Assembly (NCBI GenBank): GCA_037577475.1
Contig: CM075197.1
Location: 10,216,018-10,280,017, forward strand
Direction of reading: 5' to 3'
Source: Chaunax sp. Z400
Taxonomy: Eukaryota; Chordata; Actinopteri; Lophiiformes; Chaunacidae
Length of the DNA stretch: 64,000 nucleotides
The notes under the pieces were generated by a model. It had not been told where the DNA came from and did no database searches. It saw nothing but the letters and a program-made list of their open reading frames with translations. A program made the translations under genes and the position numbers. This document shows, piece by piece, positions 23,651 through 37,582 of the stretch (the stretch's first letter is position 1; each line of letters begins with the position of its first letter).

Positions 23651-25948
23651 GCTTTCCGTTTTATTTTGTACTGATCCACGTCATAATCTGAAATTATTTA
23701 TTAGGAAAACAACATAATTCTTGTTTTTTTATGTCATGTGTTAACTTGCTTCTAAATCCAGTTAATGGGGTTTGTATATTTCTGCGCTGAGTTAATACAT
23801 AGGCCCTTATTCGCAATATTAGCAATAAAGTAAAATCAACTTTATTTTAATGTTCAATAATGTAAGACTGATTTAGTAAAATAGAAAAACAGAAAAATAA
23901 ATATAAATAAACATGTTGAAGAATGATTTGGTGCCTAAACTGAGCTACAAGTGTCTCTCTTTCATTAAATATTCGATAAACTAAAGATTATTAGAATTAG
24001 TAGTATTAGTATTTTATAACCATGAAAATGTTTGCAGGAATATTTAGTTTTGACAGTTATTTAGTATATTCAATAATTTAAAGAACAATGCAAAAAAAGG
24101 CCTAGCTTGTAATATAATTAAGAATAAGCAGCATTAAAAACCATGTTGGATAATAAAATCATGGTCAAAGTCAGTCACATTCACGCACATGCCTATAAGG
24201 AGCGTGTGTGTGAGTGTGTGTGGTATTCCTGAACATAACCCTTGAAATATACTTGCCTATAATTGCCTTATTTCGCAGGGCCACGTGCACACTTTTCAAT
24301 TAAAACATTTTCATGTCAGATAAGATCTGGATCTGTTCAATCAAAGACCCTTTTTTCAGCCAAGTCCATAAATATTTCTATAAAGGAGTTTTTTGAGTGC
24401 AGGTTATCACTTGTTTGTTTGTTTTTTGTTTTTTTTATCTTACTCTATAGAGGGAGTGAAGTTGAGATTATGTCGCTTCCAATTTCACATAAATGCACCC
24501 AAAAGTTTTATTTGACCTTTAATTATGAATTTTATCAATAAGAGATTGTATTAATTTTGAGGAAACATCCTAATTTCATAATATATAACTACCTGAAATA
24601 GGTTTCATTTTGTGCTGTGATTGATGCAACAATCATGCATTTATCACACCTTTCTTTTTAGAAATAATAGTTCAGTTTAATAATAATTAAAAGTGTTTTT
24701 GTTGCTAATTTGTTGATGCTCGCTGTAAGCAGCACTAACAGTCTGACTTATCTGGTTATTTTCTTCCTTTTCCATCTACAGCCTCCTGCATAAATGCCCT
24801 GCTGAATCAATCTCAGTAGAATTAAATTCAAACATATTCTATAACCTAAACCTAAAACAAATAAGCTCATCTTTTTTGTGTAAGCAGACGTATTTAACCT
24901 GGAGACACACACATTATAAATCATCAAATATAGCCTATGTGATTACTAAATCTATCCCCAAAAATTTCCACCCATTTCTCCACGCTACTAATTCACTTTA
25001 TCTGATTTATTTTTCCTTTCCTTTTCGTTTAAGTCGACAGAGCGCTGCTTTGCTGCACGGGTGACAGTAGTAAAATAATTCTAGGTTTCAGAGCATGGAA
25101 GTATTTATTTAATTCTATTCTGAGTCTGGTTTAGATGGATCACCATGCTGTAACTCTTGGATGGAGCTGATGGATCGCACCACACGCTTAGTCTTTGAGC
25201 AGACTTTGGCACCCAGTGAGGGGCTGAAACAAATAAAAAGATTGTTACCTGATGCTCAGCTGTTAGATGTCGACTCCTGAAAGAGGAGTACACTTTCTCA
25301 ATGATTCTCCTTTTTCTTTGCCCCATTCAGAAAGTAAATTACACATTTTTGTTCATTTTTTGAGGTTTTCTTATTTTTTGTCATAACCAAACGTCTAATA
25401 TTTGTTCAGCTAATTTTAAACAGTGCGGCAAGAGATGTGGTTAAAGTGATCCTACATAAGATTTATCATAAACCGCAAGCACTTCTACTATTAGAGCTTA
25501 TCTGACTGGAAAACCAAACACGGCTGAACGTATATTTCTTCAAGTTTCAGTGCCTGCAGTGATTGAATTGTCAAACCAAATATAGAGATGCAGTACAGAG
25601 AGGTTGCAACATGAAAAGGGGGAACAGTTTTGTTGGATGTAACTGTGTGCAAGAAGTCGTCACGCACCTTATCCATAATCACAAACAGGATGTTTCCCAG
25701 TTTGATGTGGTTGACCATGGTGCTCATATGTGAGCGAGACACAACAATGTTAAGAGTCTTTAAAGTGCACCAGAAGAAGAAACCTTTGTCATTATGATGA
25801 GCTTGTTCTGGTGGTTGGGAGCCAGGAGAAGAGAAACTGACAAACTGACTGATTTGCAGGCCAGGGAGGGGGAGTCAGGGTCGTTTATGTGAGGGGGGAG
25901 AGAAGCCGGTGCACCTGATAAAATAAGCAAGTCAGACAACCCAGGCTT

Positions 25949-25950
<2 letters not shown>

Positions 25951-26000
<50 letters not shown>
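25951..26000. repeat. (GT)25 microsatellite
   Basis: Fifty bases of uninterrupted GT. Confidence 0.97.
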
Positions 26001-26002
<2 letters not shown>

Positions 26003-29000
26003 CTGTGACTGGACATCGTTTTTCCATCCTGAAGGAGGTAAAAGTTGCTGGTCCACTGCTTCAAGTCTTTTTCTTTCCTTTTTTCCTCTGTGCGTCATTG
26101 AGTGTGACATGGCTTATTAAATCCTCACTTGTACTACGAGTAAAAGCTTCATTTTAAATGATTAGCAGCAAGCTTTTTCCTGATTTCAACCAGATTTTTT
26201 TCCAATTTGGAGAGTCGCCTCCAAGTCAACTTGGGATTTGACACAAGGAGAACATGTTTTAAATTGAATATGTGACCACAGAGGACTTTACTCAGTGTCA
26301 TATTAAGATGATTCATCACATAAGTGGACGTGATGAATGGACGTTTATGTGACAACCTGTCAATGGTGCATGCCACGCTGCACCACTGCTGTGTTTCAGC
26401 TCAGTTCCACATGGACAATCAGTTCTGAGTTATCACGACTCTGAGAAAAGTGACTGGATTCAGTCAGAGCTTCATTCATGCCTAACAGCGCTGCTGTACC
26501 ATGTTTTCATTCAAACGCCAAGCCAAACAGGTAAGAAAAACTCATCCTCCGAGCCCGCCTGCCCCGCTGATGTCTCTCCTCCTGCTTCTACAGCAAAGAC
26601 ACATAATACAAGTGGGGAGGGTGGTGCATTCTGGGATAACCCCCACAGGTTCAGTCGGGACAGGAAAAACAATACGGCTCTGTTGTTGCAGAGAGTTTGA
26701 AATAATTTGGAATAAATTCACTTAAAATATTTATCATGTCTTACAGCCTTCTATTTTTTTCTTCATATGACCTCCGAGGCTGCATATACTCACTAAATAT
26801 CTCTGGCTCTTAATAGTTGTGTACATGTGTGGGTCAGCATAACCCGGTATGGGTAGAAAACCTACAGCTGGTTGATACAGTGTTGGTATTATTGTCGAAC
26901 ATCATCGTTATGTTATTGGGTTCAAATAACACTTATATTGGATGGTTTTCTTTTTTTATCACAGGTCAGAATTAGCACCAGTGTTAGGATTATTTTTATA
27001 TCACAGTTGGCTCAGTTAACCAAACCAATATCTAGTTATATATGATACAGTTTGTTATAATCTAATATTCTACAGCTCTGTTTAATTTATTTATTTGTGA
27101 TTGTTAATAATATGTGGACCCTTTGCATTTATGAATGTCATACACTAATCAATTAATACATTTCTGACATTTTCAAGTCAAAATAACTCAACAGTAATAA
27201 TAAACACAAAGACCAACATTGGGTCAAAACAAGCCATTGCTGCTGTGTAAAAGTGAGCCTTGTGTTGCTTTGACTGAGAGAGTTTTAGTGTGTAACTGAA
27301 CATCTGATATCCAGAACTGATTTGCGTTCACTTTAGTCTTTCAAGAGGACCACTTGTGCAGATGGAGAATCAGGGTGAATAAAAAGACTCAGGTGTTGTG
27401 GTTTTTCTGTTATCATTAGTAAATCTCGCACCTTTCTGCTGAGGCAGATCACAGCTGAGGTTTTCTCTCCTCTCACTTTAATGGCTGACTTCCACAGTCC
27501 TCGCTCGCTCCTTGGCGTTTGCTTTTCCTGGCAGGGCCAATCCCCACTGCCCTGCTTCAGGGAGTTATTCAATTATAAATCTTCCACCCTTCTTTTGCTG
27601 CCCCCCTCTGTTTTCCCTTCTCTTACCGGTGTACGTGTTACACTGCCAAGCCTAGTAAAACACGCTGCTCCGTTGGTGCACCCCTCTCCAGTCTCGTGCC
27701 CAAGAATTTATTATGCTCAGGGTGGTGAAGCGGAGTGCGGTGTGTTTTTGGAAAAGGGACCCCCCTCAGGCCGCAGTGCCAACAGATGACAGTGACATAT
27801 AGCAGGAAAGCCACCCAGAAGGAGAATGATCTCACACCTCAGCCACGCGCTCAGAGGGAGTGGGAGAAAATAGAGAGAGAGAGGGGAGTGATCTGCAGCT
27901 GGGGGCAGAGGGGACAATAAAATCAAGATGAAAAGAGGCAAGGATGGAGGAATGAAAAGGTGGAAAGAAAAAGACAAACACCAGCAACTGAAAGCAGTAA
28001 AAAGCAAGTAAATCCAATGATGCTGCAAAAGAAGTGAACTGTGACTTTGTAGAATACTTGCTGAACTTGAACAGTGTGTTTAAATAACTATAAGCCAAAC
28101 TATTTTAAACCTCTTAGATATTCTACTCTTATCCACACATCTTGGCTTTGAATCTGCCGCCAAGTTCTGCAGCTCCATTAGACACCTTAGGAAAATCTGC
28201 AATTGCCTTTAATATTTTACAGCAGAGAGATCCTTCTCGTTATGCCATCTGGTTCTCCAAAAGCCTGTGAGGCAGCCAGTCCATATTTCACTGGCTGGCA
28301 CTTGCTCTTGATGCCCCTCTCTCTGCTTCTTGTTGCCGTTTATTTTCAGTCTTCCTGGTGCCCTACTGTTCCCAGCTGGCGACCTCATGCCCTCACCCTG
28401 CCCATGGAGCTTAGCATTACCACAACATCCTCTCTGCAGGTTTTTATGTACCACCACAAGCAGGTAGAAGGTCTTTAACGACCAAAAGAAATGCTCCCCC
28501 TTCACAGGCCTCAGATCAGAGGGAGTGGGAGTGTGATGTCACCCACAGCAGCCCAAAAACCACTTATTGCACTAAATGAGACCCATTAGCCATACAAACA
28601 AAGACTTAAAACTCTCTGTCATTTAATCAAAAGGAGAGCAGGAAGCACAATTAACATCTGGGCCAAGATGTGTCAAAGAGGGGTCAGGCTATAGCCGTGC
28701 GAGCTCTTATTACAGTCGTACAGTCTGGGGCCCGGCGGTTGGTGTGCAACCTAATGAGAGTCAGTAACCCCAACCTGGCTGCAGCCCGGCCGCCCGCACA
28801 GACTGATCTCTGAGGAAGACAAAGTGGTTTGCCTTCCACACCAGGCATCACCATGAAGAGCAGGGAATGTTTGAGAACTAGCCAGGTCATAGCTGGAAAC
28901 CTCCCTTTCCACTCTCTCTCTCTCTTTCTGTCTGCACTTTCTCTCTCCACCTCTCTCCCCCTGTTACATTTTGGGTGTTCTCTCCTTTATAACGTCTGCA

Positions 29001-29849
29001 GTGGCATATTACAACTTGGAAATGGATTTTGAAAGGGAGTAGAATAGGGTGCCAGAATGGGAAAAACATGAATTGGCTCAATGGGAGCAGATTAAGTGGG
29101 CATGCCAAACCTCACGCTTTGTAAGAAACAAGAAAAAGACCCTTTTTTTACATTAATACTCAGAGTTAAAGACCAACCGCACAGTGGTGGGAAGTCAAAA
29201 ACCAACCATATTCAAAGGAGAGAATGAGCATTTCAGCTGGTGAATTGTCACCTCATACGAATCCTTTCCCCCTCAGTGTCACCAGAGTGAAAAACGCTGC
29301 TGGTGTCAGAGGACAGGCCTGCCTTTTCATCATTGCTGCAGGTCTCTGTGTGCTTTGGGAACTGTAAAGCCAATTCATAGGCCTGCAAACATCCTGTAAC
29401 AGCTATATAAATCCACTAATTCAGGCCTTTGTGTTTGGTAATGGATGTTGTGCCCTACTGTGTAGATGTGATATGATAGGATTGATTGCTCTGAAGATCT
29501 GCGAGGATGCTTTCTAGCACCGCCCTGCCACCCAAACTGTCAGCCAACGAGCTGTTCATTCCATGTTGCCTCTGTTGGTGGTCCCTGGTGTAAACTATAT
29601 TTTCCCCTCACTTCTCTCTCTCTTTTTTATAGGTTACACAAAATTGTTCCTAATTCGCTGCTGCTAGAGGGGGGTAATTTGCGGCTTTTGGCTGAGTGTC
29701 ACAAGCCCCAAATTTGAAAAAGCTGTTGTGTTGAAGGCACTCTGTTAAAGGTGGTAGGGGCAAAAGTAGGGAGAGGAGAGACAGAGACAGAGGAAGGGAG
29801 AAAGAAAAGGAAAGGGCATAATTCAATCAGTTAAGATGGAAAAACAGCT

Positions 29850-29896
29850 ACTAATAATAATAATAATAAAAATAAGAAGAAGAAGAAGAAGAAGAA
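29850..29896. repeat. Compound AAT/AAG trinucleotide repeat
   Basis: About seven AAT units, then a short AAAAT spacer and about seven AAG units. Confidence 0.9.
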
Positions 29897-31294
29897 TATG
29901 CCTGAAAAGGCCAAAGACAATAATGCAATAATAACTTGTATTTATTTCAAAGAAATTCTGGTGATAATATCTCTTATGATTACTGTCTCTTGTTTCTGCA
30001 AATTCTCTGTAATAAAAGCTGCAGCTGTCCTTCAGTTAAAAAAAAAAAAGCCATCTGCTAAAAACAGTTGAATGTTCATTGAGGCCATGACAATGAAAAG
30101 CAGTTAGGTGTTATGGAATTTATCTCTAAGGCAGGACCCAAGTCAACAAAGAAAGAAAGTTAGGGAAATTCAAAGGTCAGCATTCAAACTAAAGGAGTGC
30201 CTCAAGGTTGTGTGCTTGGCCCACTTTTATTTTCTCTTTACATATAACATTTATGCATGAAACTAATTGTATTGATATGTAAACTATACACTTTTGTATA
30301 AATGTGGATCTCCCACTTCATAATACAGATTGTTACCTGATGGACGTGTATTTGGCTTACTGAAAAGTTTGACATTTATTCGCTCAGTTAATGAGAGTGG
30401 TGAAGAATGATACAAAAGTGCCATTAATCCTCTCATATATTTTTTGGCAAACAAAACAGAATAAGCATATTTCCCAAAATGTCCAGCTATTCCTTGAAGC
30501 AACATGTTGAAAACTTTGTGAGGAACTGAGACTGAGCTAAGGACTTATTTAAGATCATTTTAGCTTGTTCAAAACAATTTATTATTTAATGACATTTTAG
30601 ACAAGCCCTGTTTCTCTTTTGAAGCAAGGAAGGCCAAGGTTTGTTGCCACCACTTTTTTACTAGTCCTCAATTAAAGTGATTTGTTTTATGTGAATGCAT
30701 AATCACCGTGTCACCATGGGCTGGAGCATGGGAGTGGAGATTTCTAACCATATTAAAACCACTCACGCATCATCAGGCTTTGTATTTCTGGGTAGGTTGG
30801 CCCACTCTGTCGGTTGTCTGAGTCATTGGTATATTTAAAGCCATTCTGGGCAAATTACCATCAAACATGAGGAATAGAAATCACAATTTAGAAAAGAATT
30901 CCACAGATTGAGTTGTCTGTAACACCTGAGCATATATAGAATGCTGCGATTGAGAGTGCGTGAAGATGAGTAGGCAAACGAACAAAGAAGACTAAACATG
31001 TAGTTCAAATGATTACAGAAACAGATAAAAAAGTTGAAAAAGGTAGCTGCAGTGGAAAATGTTTAAAATGTATTTATATAGGTAGTAAAAATACAAACGC
31101 AAACTCCTCCAAGCTGATCTAACAATTGACAGTTCAGTTGTATGCATTTGTACAGTTATAGTTAATGAGGTTGAATAACATCCAGTATGACAAGAGTTCT
31201 AACAAACATTTGGATCATGACAGATATCAATGAAGGAAGATTTGATTTCACTGAATAAACCTGGCAAAACACTGAGATAAAGCTTACATGAAAT

Positions 31295-31505
31295 AAGAAT
31301 ACTTCTAGACAGCACTCAGAGAACACATTCCTCTGCCAAGGCAGCTCAGTTTGATACGGATCACCACCAAAATCTAATGGATTCTTCTCTGGACCATAAA
31401 CTACCTCTCTAAAAAATTTCATCAAAATACGTTCATAACTTTTTGAGTAATCCTGCTGACAAACCGATGCCTCCAAAAACTTTACCTCCTTGGAGGAGGT
31501 GATAA
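31295..31505 (-). repeat. Dispersed family A, copy 5
   Basis: Reads TCTAGACAGCACTCAGAGAA, then CCTCTGCCAAGGC, GATACGGATCACCACC, CATCAAAATACGTTCATAAC and GAGTAATCCTGCTGACAAAC. The order is the reverse complement of copies 1, 2 and 6. The outer CACTCAGAGA edge is shared with copy 7 at 52177-52196 and is the inverse of the GCGCTCTCCGAGTGCC edge of copy 6. Confidence 0.65.
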
Positions 31506-33764
31506 TGGTGTCTGTGATTTTGACATACTGTCGACATGATACTGGAAAGATGAGCAAACAGGAAGTCAGTGATGGAATATCTGCAGCCACACAGTTTGGT
31601 TTGCTGATGGTTTTGTTAAGGAGAATGTCTGGATGTCTCCTTATACCCAGAGCCCCGTGTTCCCGATGTGAAGGAGGCCCTAGAGATCCTCTGTGGCCTC
31701 GTCACCACAAGGGCCCTAAGAGGTGCTCATTCATTTTGATTAACAGGGCCTTCCTCAATCTCATCCCATCCCTGGTGGTTCGCTCTCTCCTCTGGAGAGG
31801 AAAGCCCACATGGATGTTTTTCCTTTTTTTTTTTGTCCCACATGGTTTTTCGCTTCCACAACAGCACGTCATTACCCGAGTGTTTAAGCACTTAAGAATA
31901 GTTTAAAAGGAGGGAGAGGAGGTGGTGGTGGAGGAGGAGGAGGAGGAGTGAAAAAACACTCATGAGCAATGAACAGTTCTACATTAACTCTGCATCACTC
32001 AAGGGAGCTGTAAAGGCTGCCCCCTAAGCGAAATGAAGTCAATAAATAATTGTGGCTGCTGTCAGATGTCTGGAACAGCTTGAGAGGGTTTCAGCGACGG
32101 GGCAGCCCACCATGTTGAAATGAAGGGTGATATGTTAGGGCGGCTCCGCAGAATTAGACGCTACAACTTGCTGAGTGCCATTGACTAATGAGGGCAGGTT
32201 TGCTGCATGATAGATTCAAAAACGAGAGGAACGTTTGATCTGCTCCAAACTACAGTTTGTTGAGAGACACGATGCCTGCTCAGCTCGGGGTGGAGAGAGC
32301 GTCATCATAACACAGAGGAGGTTTATTATTTTATGCAGATCCCACATGAGTTGCCTCTGATAGCGACGCTACTCCCCCAACGGCCTTCTTTCACAGCAGT
32401 CAGTCAAAGCAGAAGTGACAACACAGCTGAAACAGACAGGAGCTGTCAATGGACCGAGCACGCCTGCTTCATTTCATGACTCCTCTGGATTAAAATACTT
32501 CATGTCGCTGAGATAAACTGCAGCTCTTCTTCCGCAGGTTGATCCTAAAGGGACACCAGCAGAAAGTATAAAGCATGAGGAAAAGCAGTAGCAGCTGGAT
32601 GAGTGTTTTTCTATGTTTGAGCAATTGATCAGTGAGAGTCCAGAGAGTCCAGAGGAGCAGTGGGTGGGTGGGGGAACACGGTTCAGAGGAAGCTGCAGGT
32701 GTGGGGAAGAAAAAACACAATCACATCTCAAGTCAAACAAACGCGCCTCCACTGATGGAGATGGATAGAAGGTCAGCATTCCAGTCCATGCAGGGGATCT
32801 CCACCACTTAGCCCCGGGTCCTCTCTCTCACGATGTCTGCTGCTGCTGCTGAGCCAAACATCTGGACACAGAGAGAGAGAAAGCAAGAGACAGAAAGGAA
32901 ATCACAAGGGGGAGTGAAGGAGAGAAGGTTTTTTTCTGGAGAAAGAGAAAGAAGGGATGAAGTGAGGTCAGGAGAGGAGGTGAAAGATGTTAAATGAACA
33001 GCCGTGTTTATCTTTGGGACTCCCGTGGAGGAGGGAGCCCACATAAGTGAGCTTGTGTCGGTGGGGGAAAGTTCACACCCTCCTTGTGCATGCTATCCAT
33101 TTCTCTTCATCTTCATTTGTTTCTCCTCTTTCTAACATTTTTTCCAAAATCTTCAAGGCAGCTGAAGGTGAGGCTGCAGTTTAATCCTGCATGTGACCCT
33201 TTCACCTCCTCTATCAGTCGCCTCTCCTGCCATCCTACAGGGAGCAGAAGCCTTAAACTCCTCAAAACATTCTCTCATTCTTTTCCACCTCCTTTTTGTG
33301 TTTTCCCCAGGAGTCCCATAAGAGCCTGCTATGTTCTTGTTTTCTTTACAAGGGATGAGCTAGAGCTCATAAAGAAAAAAACTCAGAGGACACGCTGAGG
33401 TCCTGGGCTCAGTAAAAGGCTGCGACTGCAGCTCTGGTGGTGGTAGCAGCAGTGGAGAGGAATATAGAGTTATACACACGCTACACCTTGGGAGTATTTG
33501 ATCCTTGTGAACAGTTCACGGCCTGGGGGGGAGACACTCTGTAAATTTCCCTCCCGTGTGCTGGTTCTCTGTAACAGCAGCCTGAGCTTGTAAAAAGAGA
33601 AAACACACATGACAGGTGCCAAAGTCAGGAATGTGAAAAAAAAGTTATCGTTATGGCCTTTTGTTACTTCCATAACTTTTCAGGTTTATTGCTTTTTTAT
33701 GTGCTTGTTTGCTTAAGTTAGAGAATGTGTGTTGAAGTGTATTTATTTCGACATGCATTAATAC

Positions 33765-34225
33765 AGTGTAGGAGGAAGTATTCAGATCCTTTAATGAAGT
33801 AAAAGTGCAAAATATTGCAATATAAAAAAAATAATCAAGTTAATCACAATGATTGGCTATGATTAATCATGATTAATTGCAAGTTTAAAATACTAGTATT
33901 TACTTAGTTGTGCTCTTGGGGGAGTTATAACAAAATGCATGCATGGTGAAAATCTGGAATTAAGGGAAGAAATTGGGGTCAAACTTTGTGATTTGATTAA
34001 TTTGGCCTAAACAAAAATGCAATAGACTTTCCAGATTAATCCAGAGTTAATGTTGACAGCCCTAATAAAAATACTTCATTACAAGTGAAGGTCCTGCTTT
34101 GAAAACAACCCTAAATATACTAATAAGTAAGTGTACTTATTAGTATACTTATTAGTATTAGTATATAAGTATACTAATATACTAATAGTAAATATACTAA
34201 TAAACACACTAAATATACTAATAAG
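33765..34225 (+). repeat. Dispersed family B (stage-repeat ACTTCAGTAAAAGT type), left part, plus ATAC-rich array
   Basis: Starts GGAGGAAGTATTCAGATCCT then AAGTAAAAGTGC, a widespread fish repeat of unknown autonomous partner. Positions 34075-34100 hold its TACTTCATTACAAG and GTCCTGCTTTGAAA blocks. An imperfect array of TACTAATAAGTA-like units follows at 34118-34225. The opposite terminus of this family is at 36430-36560. Confidence 0.45.
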
Positions 34226-35624
34226 TAATAATTAGTAGTAAAATGTAGTTAATGCTTTGACCGATTGGGTGAGAGAGATAGAGAGAGAGAAAGGTTGGGA
34301 GATAGATGGAGAGAGAGATGGAGTTAGGGACACGGACACAGACATGTTCAAATAACAAAAACAGCTATTATAATAGAGAGATTACAGTTTCACAGACTGT
34401 TTTATACTTTTAGCTAACAATTATAACTATTTACCTATTACTTTTAACTTTTTCAACAATATAAAACAATATATAACAATGTAAAACAATATATAACATA
34501 GAGTCCAAAGTGTGGTGCAGTGGGGGGTTGTGTGGTTGTGAGATTTGGGGGCCTTTACCCCAAGAAAATGTAATGATTTTAGACATAATACAACATTTTA
34601 TATAATAATTTTATAAAAACACATAAGTGTTATTTTTTCACTGTATAGTCACACATTACTCGTAAAAAAACAAAAACAAATATGCTCATTAGTGAAGTAA
34701 TGTCCTGAAATAATGCCTCACATTGCTGTGAGTGACCACACTGTGTGCAGTAAAAAGAATGATCACAAAATAACTTTGTTTCCTCATCCTGCCAAAGTCA
34801 GCGTGAAGCAACTAACCAGCTGTTTGTGGTTATCATCAGGATTTTGTCTTTATCTTATTGGCCTGGTTCTTTTCCATCACCAAAGAATTTGTTTTTTTTA
34901 ATCAACATTTTTTAATAATCAATGCAGGGTTAGAATTGATCTATATCCTAAACATAACTAACTCAACAATATCATACTGGAAACAAGTCTAATCAGTCAG
35001 TAACATAAATATTGTAATGTTCCAAATATTAAAATACTGGTTGGAATTTAGAAAGAATGAAGAGCACAGACATTATGAGTCAGTATCAGTCCTTCCTCCT
35101 GTCCTCTGTCCTCCTCCTTCTGCTGCTGCTGGGGATTTACTGTCTACATGTATACTGGTAGGGGCTGGTGTGGAGGGGGGCTTCCATCTCACCCAGTGAC
35201 TAAGTTTACAAGAATTTGCAAATTTCAAGAATTGTTTTGATAACTAAGATAGTTAGGCTACATGCAGCTTTTGTTTTAGCTTGTATGTATCAAGTTGGTA
35301 TTTGTTTTACAAGCATGCTGTGGTTGTAAAAACAACCGCGGACAAATCAGGTGGAAAATGTTTTTCTCCTTTTTCTACTTTCAACCCCAGGTGTCATCAA
35401 CTCCAGTAAAATGTTACCTTCACTTCACCGATTCATTGTCTCCAGAGCAGCATCTCTGCTGTCCTGTCTGTCTGCCCTGTGTGGGAGGAAGAACTGAGCC
35501 CCGCCTTCAGTCAAACATACAGAGGGGAGGACAGAGAAGCGAGTGCATTCATTGAATATTTTTTATGGATCTGCATGGGTCACATTTTTGAAAAATAAGA
35601 TTAGATAAAGTTATTTTTACTACT

Positions 35625-36060
35625 TCCGCCAACGAGAGATGGAGGAGGTTATATGATCAGTGCAGTTTGTTTTTTGTCAGCTGTATGTGTTTGCAAGATG
35701 GATAACTCAAAAGGTTTTAACAAGATTTCAATGAAATTTTGTCAAAACATGAGCTCAGAGGAGGGGAACAGGTGAATATATTTAGAGGCTTATCCAGAGG
35801 TTGGTATGGATGCTTTTTTTTATTTTTTTTATTAATCTTACTAAGGCGATGCCATGACCCACCCTACTCTGCCTCTGATTGGTTTGATATGATGATAACT
35901 TTTCTCATGTAGTCAAAGTTTGTTCAGTGAGGGGCAGTGTGAGAAACATCACCATCATGCCAAACCAATCAGAGGCAGATTAAGGCAAGTCATGGTGTCG
36001 CCATAGAAAGGTTCGGAAATTCGCTAGGTGGAGGCATGCGCTCTCCGAGTGCCCTCTAGT
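35625..36060 (+). repeat. Dispersed family A, copy 6, interrupted by a fold-back element
   Basis: The start CCGCCAACGAGAGATGGAGG and the end GGTGGAGGCATGCGCTCTCC plus GAGTGCCCTCTAG are the two edges of family A, so this copy is bounded at both ends. Within it, 35845-36002 is a fold-back sequence listed separately. Confidence 0.6.
35845..36002. mobile_element. 158-bp fold-back element
   Basis: GGCGATGCCATGAC (35845-35858) pairs imperfectly with GTCATGGTGTCGCC (35989-36002). The next inner block CTCTGCCTCTGATTGGTTTG pairs with CAAACCAATCAGAGGCAG near 35960. Each arm is about 40-45 bases and the loop about 60 bases. The shape is that of a small MITE or fold-back transposon with no coding content. 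Confidence 0.7.
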
Positions 36061-36429
36061 TTTTTTGATTTAACCTTTTATCCACAGCTTTTAGCTAACT
36101 ATTGTAATAAATTATCCATTACCTTTAGCTATTTCAGCAATCTATCCCATACAAGGAAGCTAACCAAACCTTTCTGCCTGCTCGCTAATTGTTTTCAAGC
36201 ACTCTCAATCAAAACATGTGGTGGTAGTGGTACAACTGACTTAATTTTTTTTTTTTATTGTAATATACAATTTTTTCAAATTAGTTTTGCTACTTCGTAA
36301 TATTTCTACATATACCCCATAGTAACTGCAGAAGTGGCCCAAGGAGCACAAATAACCCTGGTAGGGATCAGTAATTTAATCTTCAACAGTGCGTCATATT
36401 ACAATCTGGATTTTCATCTGAAAAGTAAA

Positions 36430-36557
36430 CACAGAGGCGATAAAATAAATGCTAAAGTAAAATATACAATATTTGAAATGTAGTGGAGTAAAAGTTTGAA
36501 ATACTCAAGTAAAGGTACCTCAGATTTGTATTTAAGTACAATACTTGATATCCTTAG

Positions 36558-36560
<3 letters not shown>
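36430..36560 (+). repeat. Dispersed family B, right terminus
   Basis: TGTAGTGGAGTAAAAGTTTG, then ATACTCAAGTAAAGGTACCT and TTTAAGTACAATACTTGA. This is the usual right-hand edge of the repeat whose left edge lies at 33765. The 2.3 kb between may be insertions into one element or two unrelated fragments. Confidence 0.45.

Positions 36561-36647
<87 letters not shown>
36561..36647. repeat. (TG)43 microsatellite
   Basis: About 87 bases of uninterrupted TG, directly after the family B terminus. It makes spurious Cys-Val frames. Confidence 0.97.
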
Positions 36648-36650
<3 letters not shown>

Positions 36651-37548
36651 ACTGCTGGTGGCACAGTGGAGGATTTATTTGAACAGATGTGAACTCAGTA
36701 CCAGGGTGACCTCAGGACCTACTTGGCTACACTGCAGCTGATCTCTCCGCCCTGGAAAAATAACACTCAGTTTAACAGACTGACCTGTGGAAGAAAAGAT
36801 TCGCGAACACACTGGTTAATAAGTCCGGGAATAAGGCTACATTTCCTCTCACGGAGTAATTGAATCTCAGTGTAACACTATCAGTGCAGGCCTTGCTGCA
36901 ATGTGGAGCTCATGTGTCCGGTGATGTCCTTGTCTTCTGTGAAATATCTGAGTTACAGTAACCAGACTGTACAGTAAAACCAGAAGTTATATTCCTTCCA
37001 AAGTCACATATGTGAGAATGGATTTATACGCCTATTGACTGAAATAGAGGATTTTATACCAAATCGCTGCACCTTAACAGCACTGAGCATGAGTTAGGGG
37101 AGTGCAGAGGCTGCTGACAAGAGCCATAAAGGAGGTGAATTTATGTGTCGGAGCGATACAGACGGGAGGTCAGAGGCAGAGTAAAGTGTAGAGGGTCGAC
37201 AAGGATGAAGAGACAGCAATGTTTGGAGAGAGGACAGGAGAGAGTGATGCTAATTTATACCAAGCTAATTGGAAACAGAAGAGTCCTGCACCTGAACCGC
37301 ATTCTCAGCCCTGTGGCCGGCGACGGGCCCAGGGCAACGTGGGAGGGAATGAGGGCCGGGGGATGGAGAGATGGGAAAGGAGGTTAGGGTCAGTGTCAAT
37401 GGCAGCCTTGTTGTTTCTGTCCCTGCAGACAGGACAGAGTTTGATGTGTGTGAATGTATAAATGCAAGGCCTCTGGTCTGGATGTGCGTGTCTGAGCAGA
37501 ATTAGTGTGTATGTTAGAGATTTTCTGGGGGTCATGTTGTTGTGACAG

Positions 37549-37582
<34 letters not shown>

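Larger units (their letters stand above)
23651..33760. other. Gene-free region downstream of FoxD
   Basis: No supportable gene. It holds a (GT)25 run at 25951-26000 and AAT/AAG runs at 29850-29896. Several non-repetitive stretches (27440-27570, 28140-28560, 29280-29640, 32020-32400) look unlike decayed transposons and may be conserved non-coding elements. One family A copy is at 31295-31505. The ATG at 26501 followed by a splice-donor-like GTAAGAAA gives a ten-codon candidate first exon, with no partner exon found. Confidence 0.45.

Noticed and set aside
26501..26530. ATG, nine further codons and a GTAAGAAA donor, as a first coding exon
   Set aside because: MFSFKRQAKQ was not recognised and no matching downstream exon was found. 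Ten codons are not enough to support a gene.
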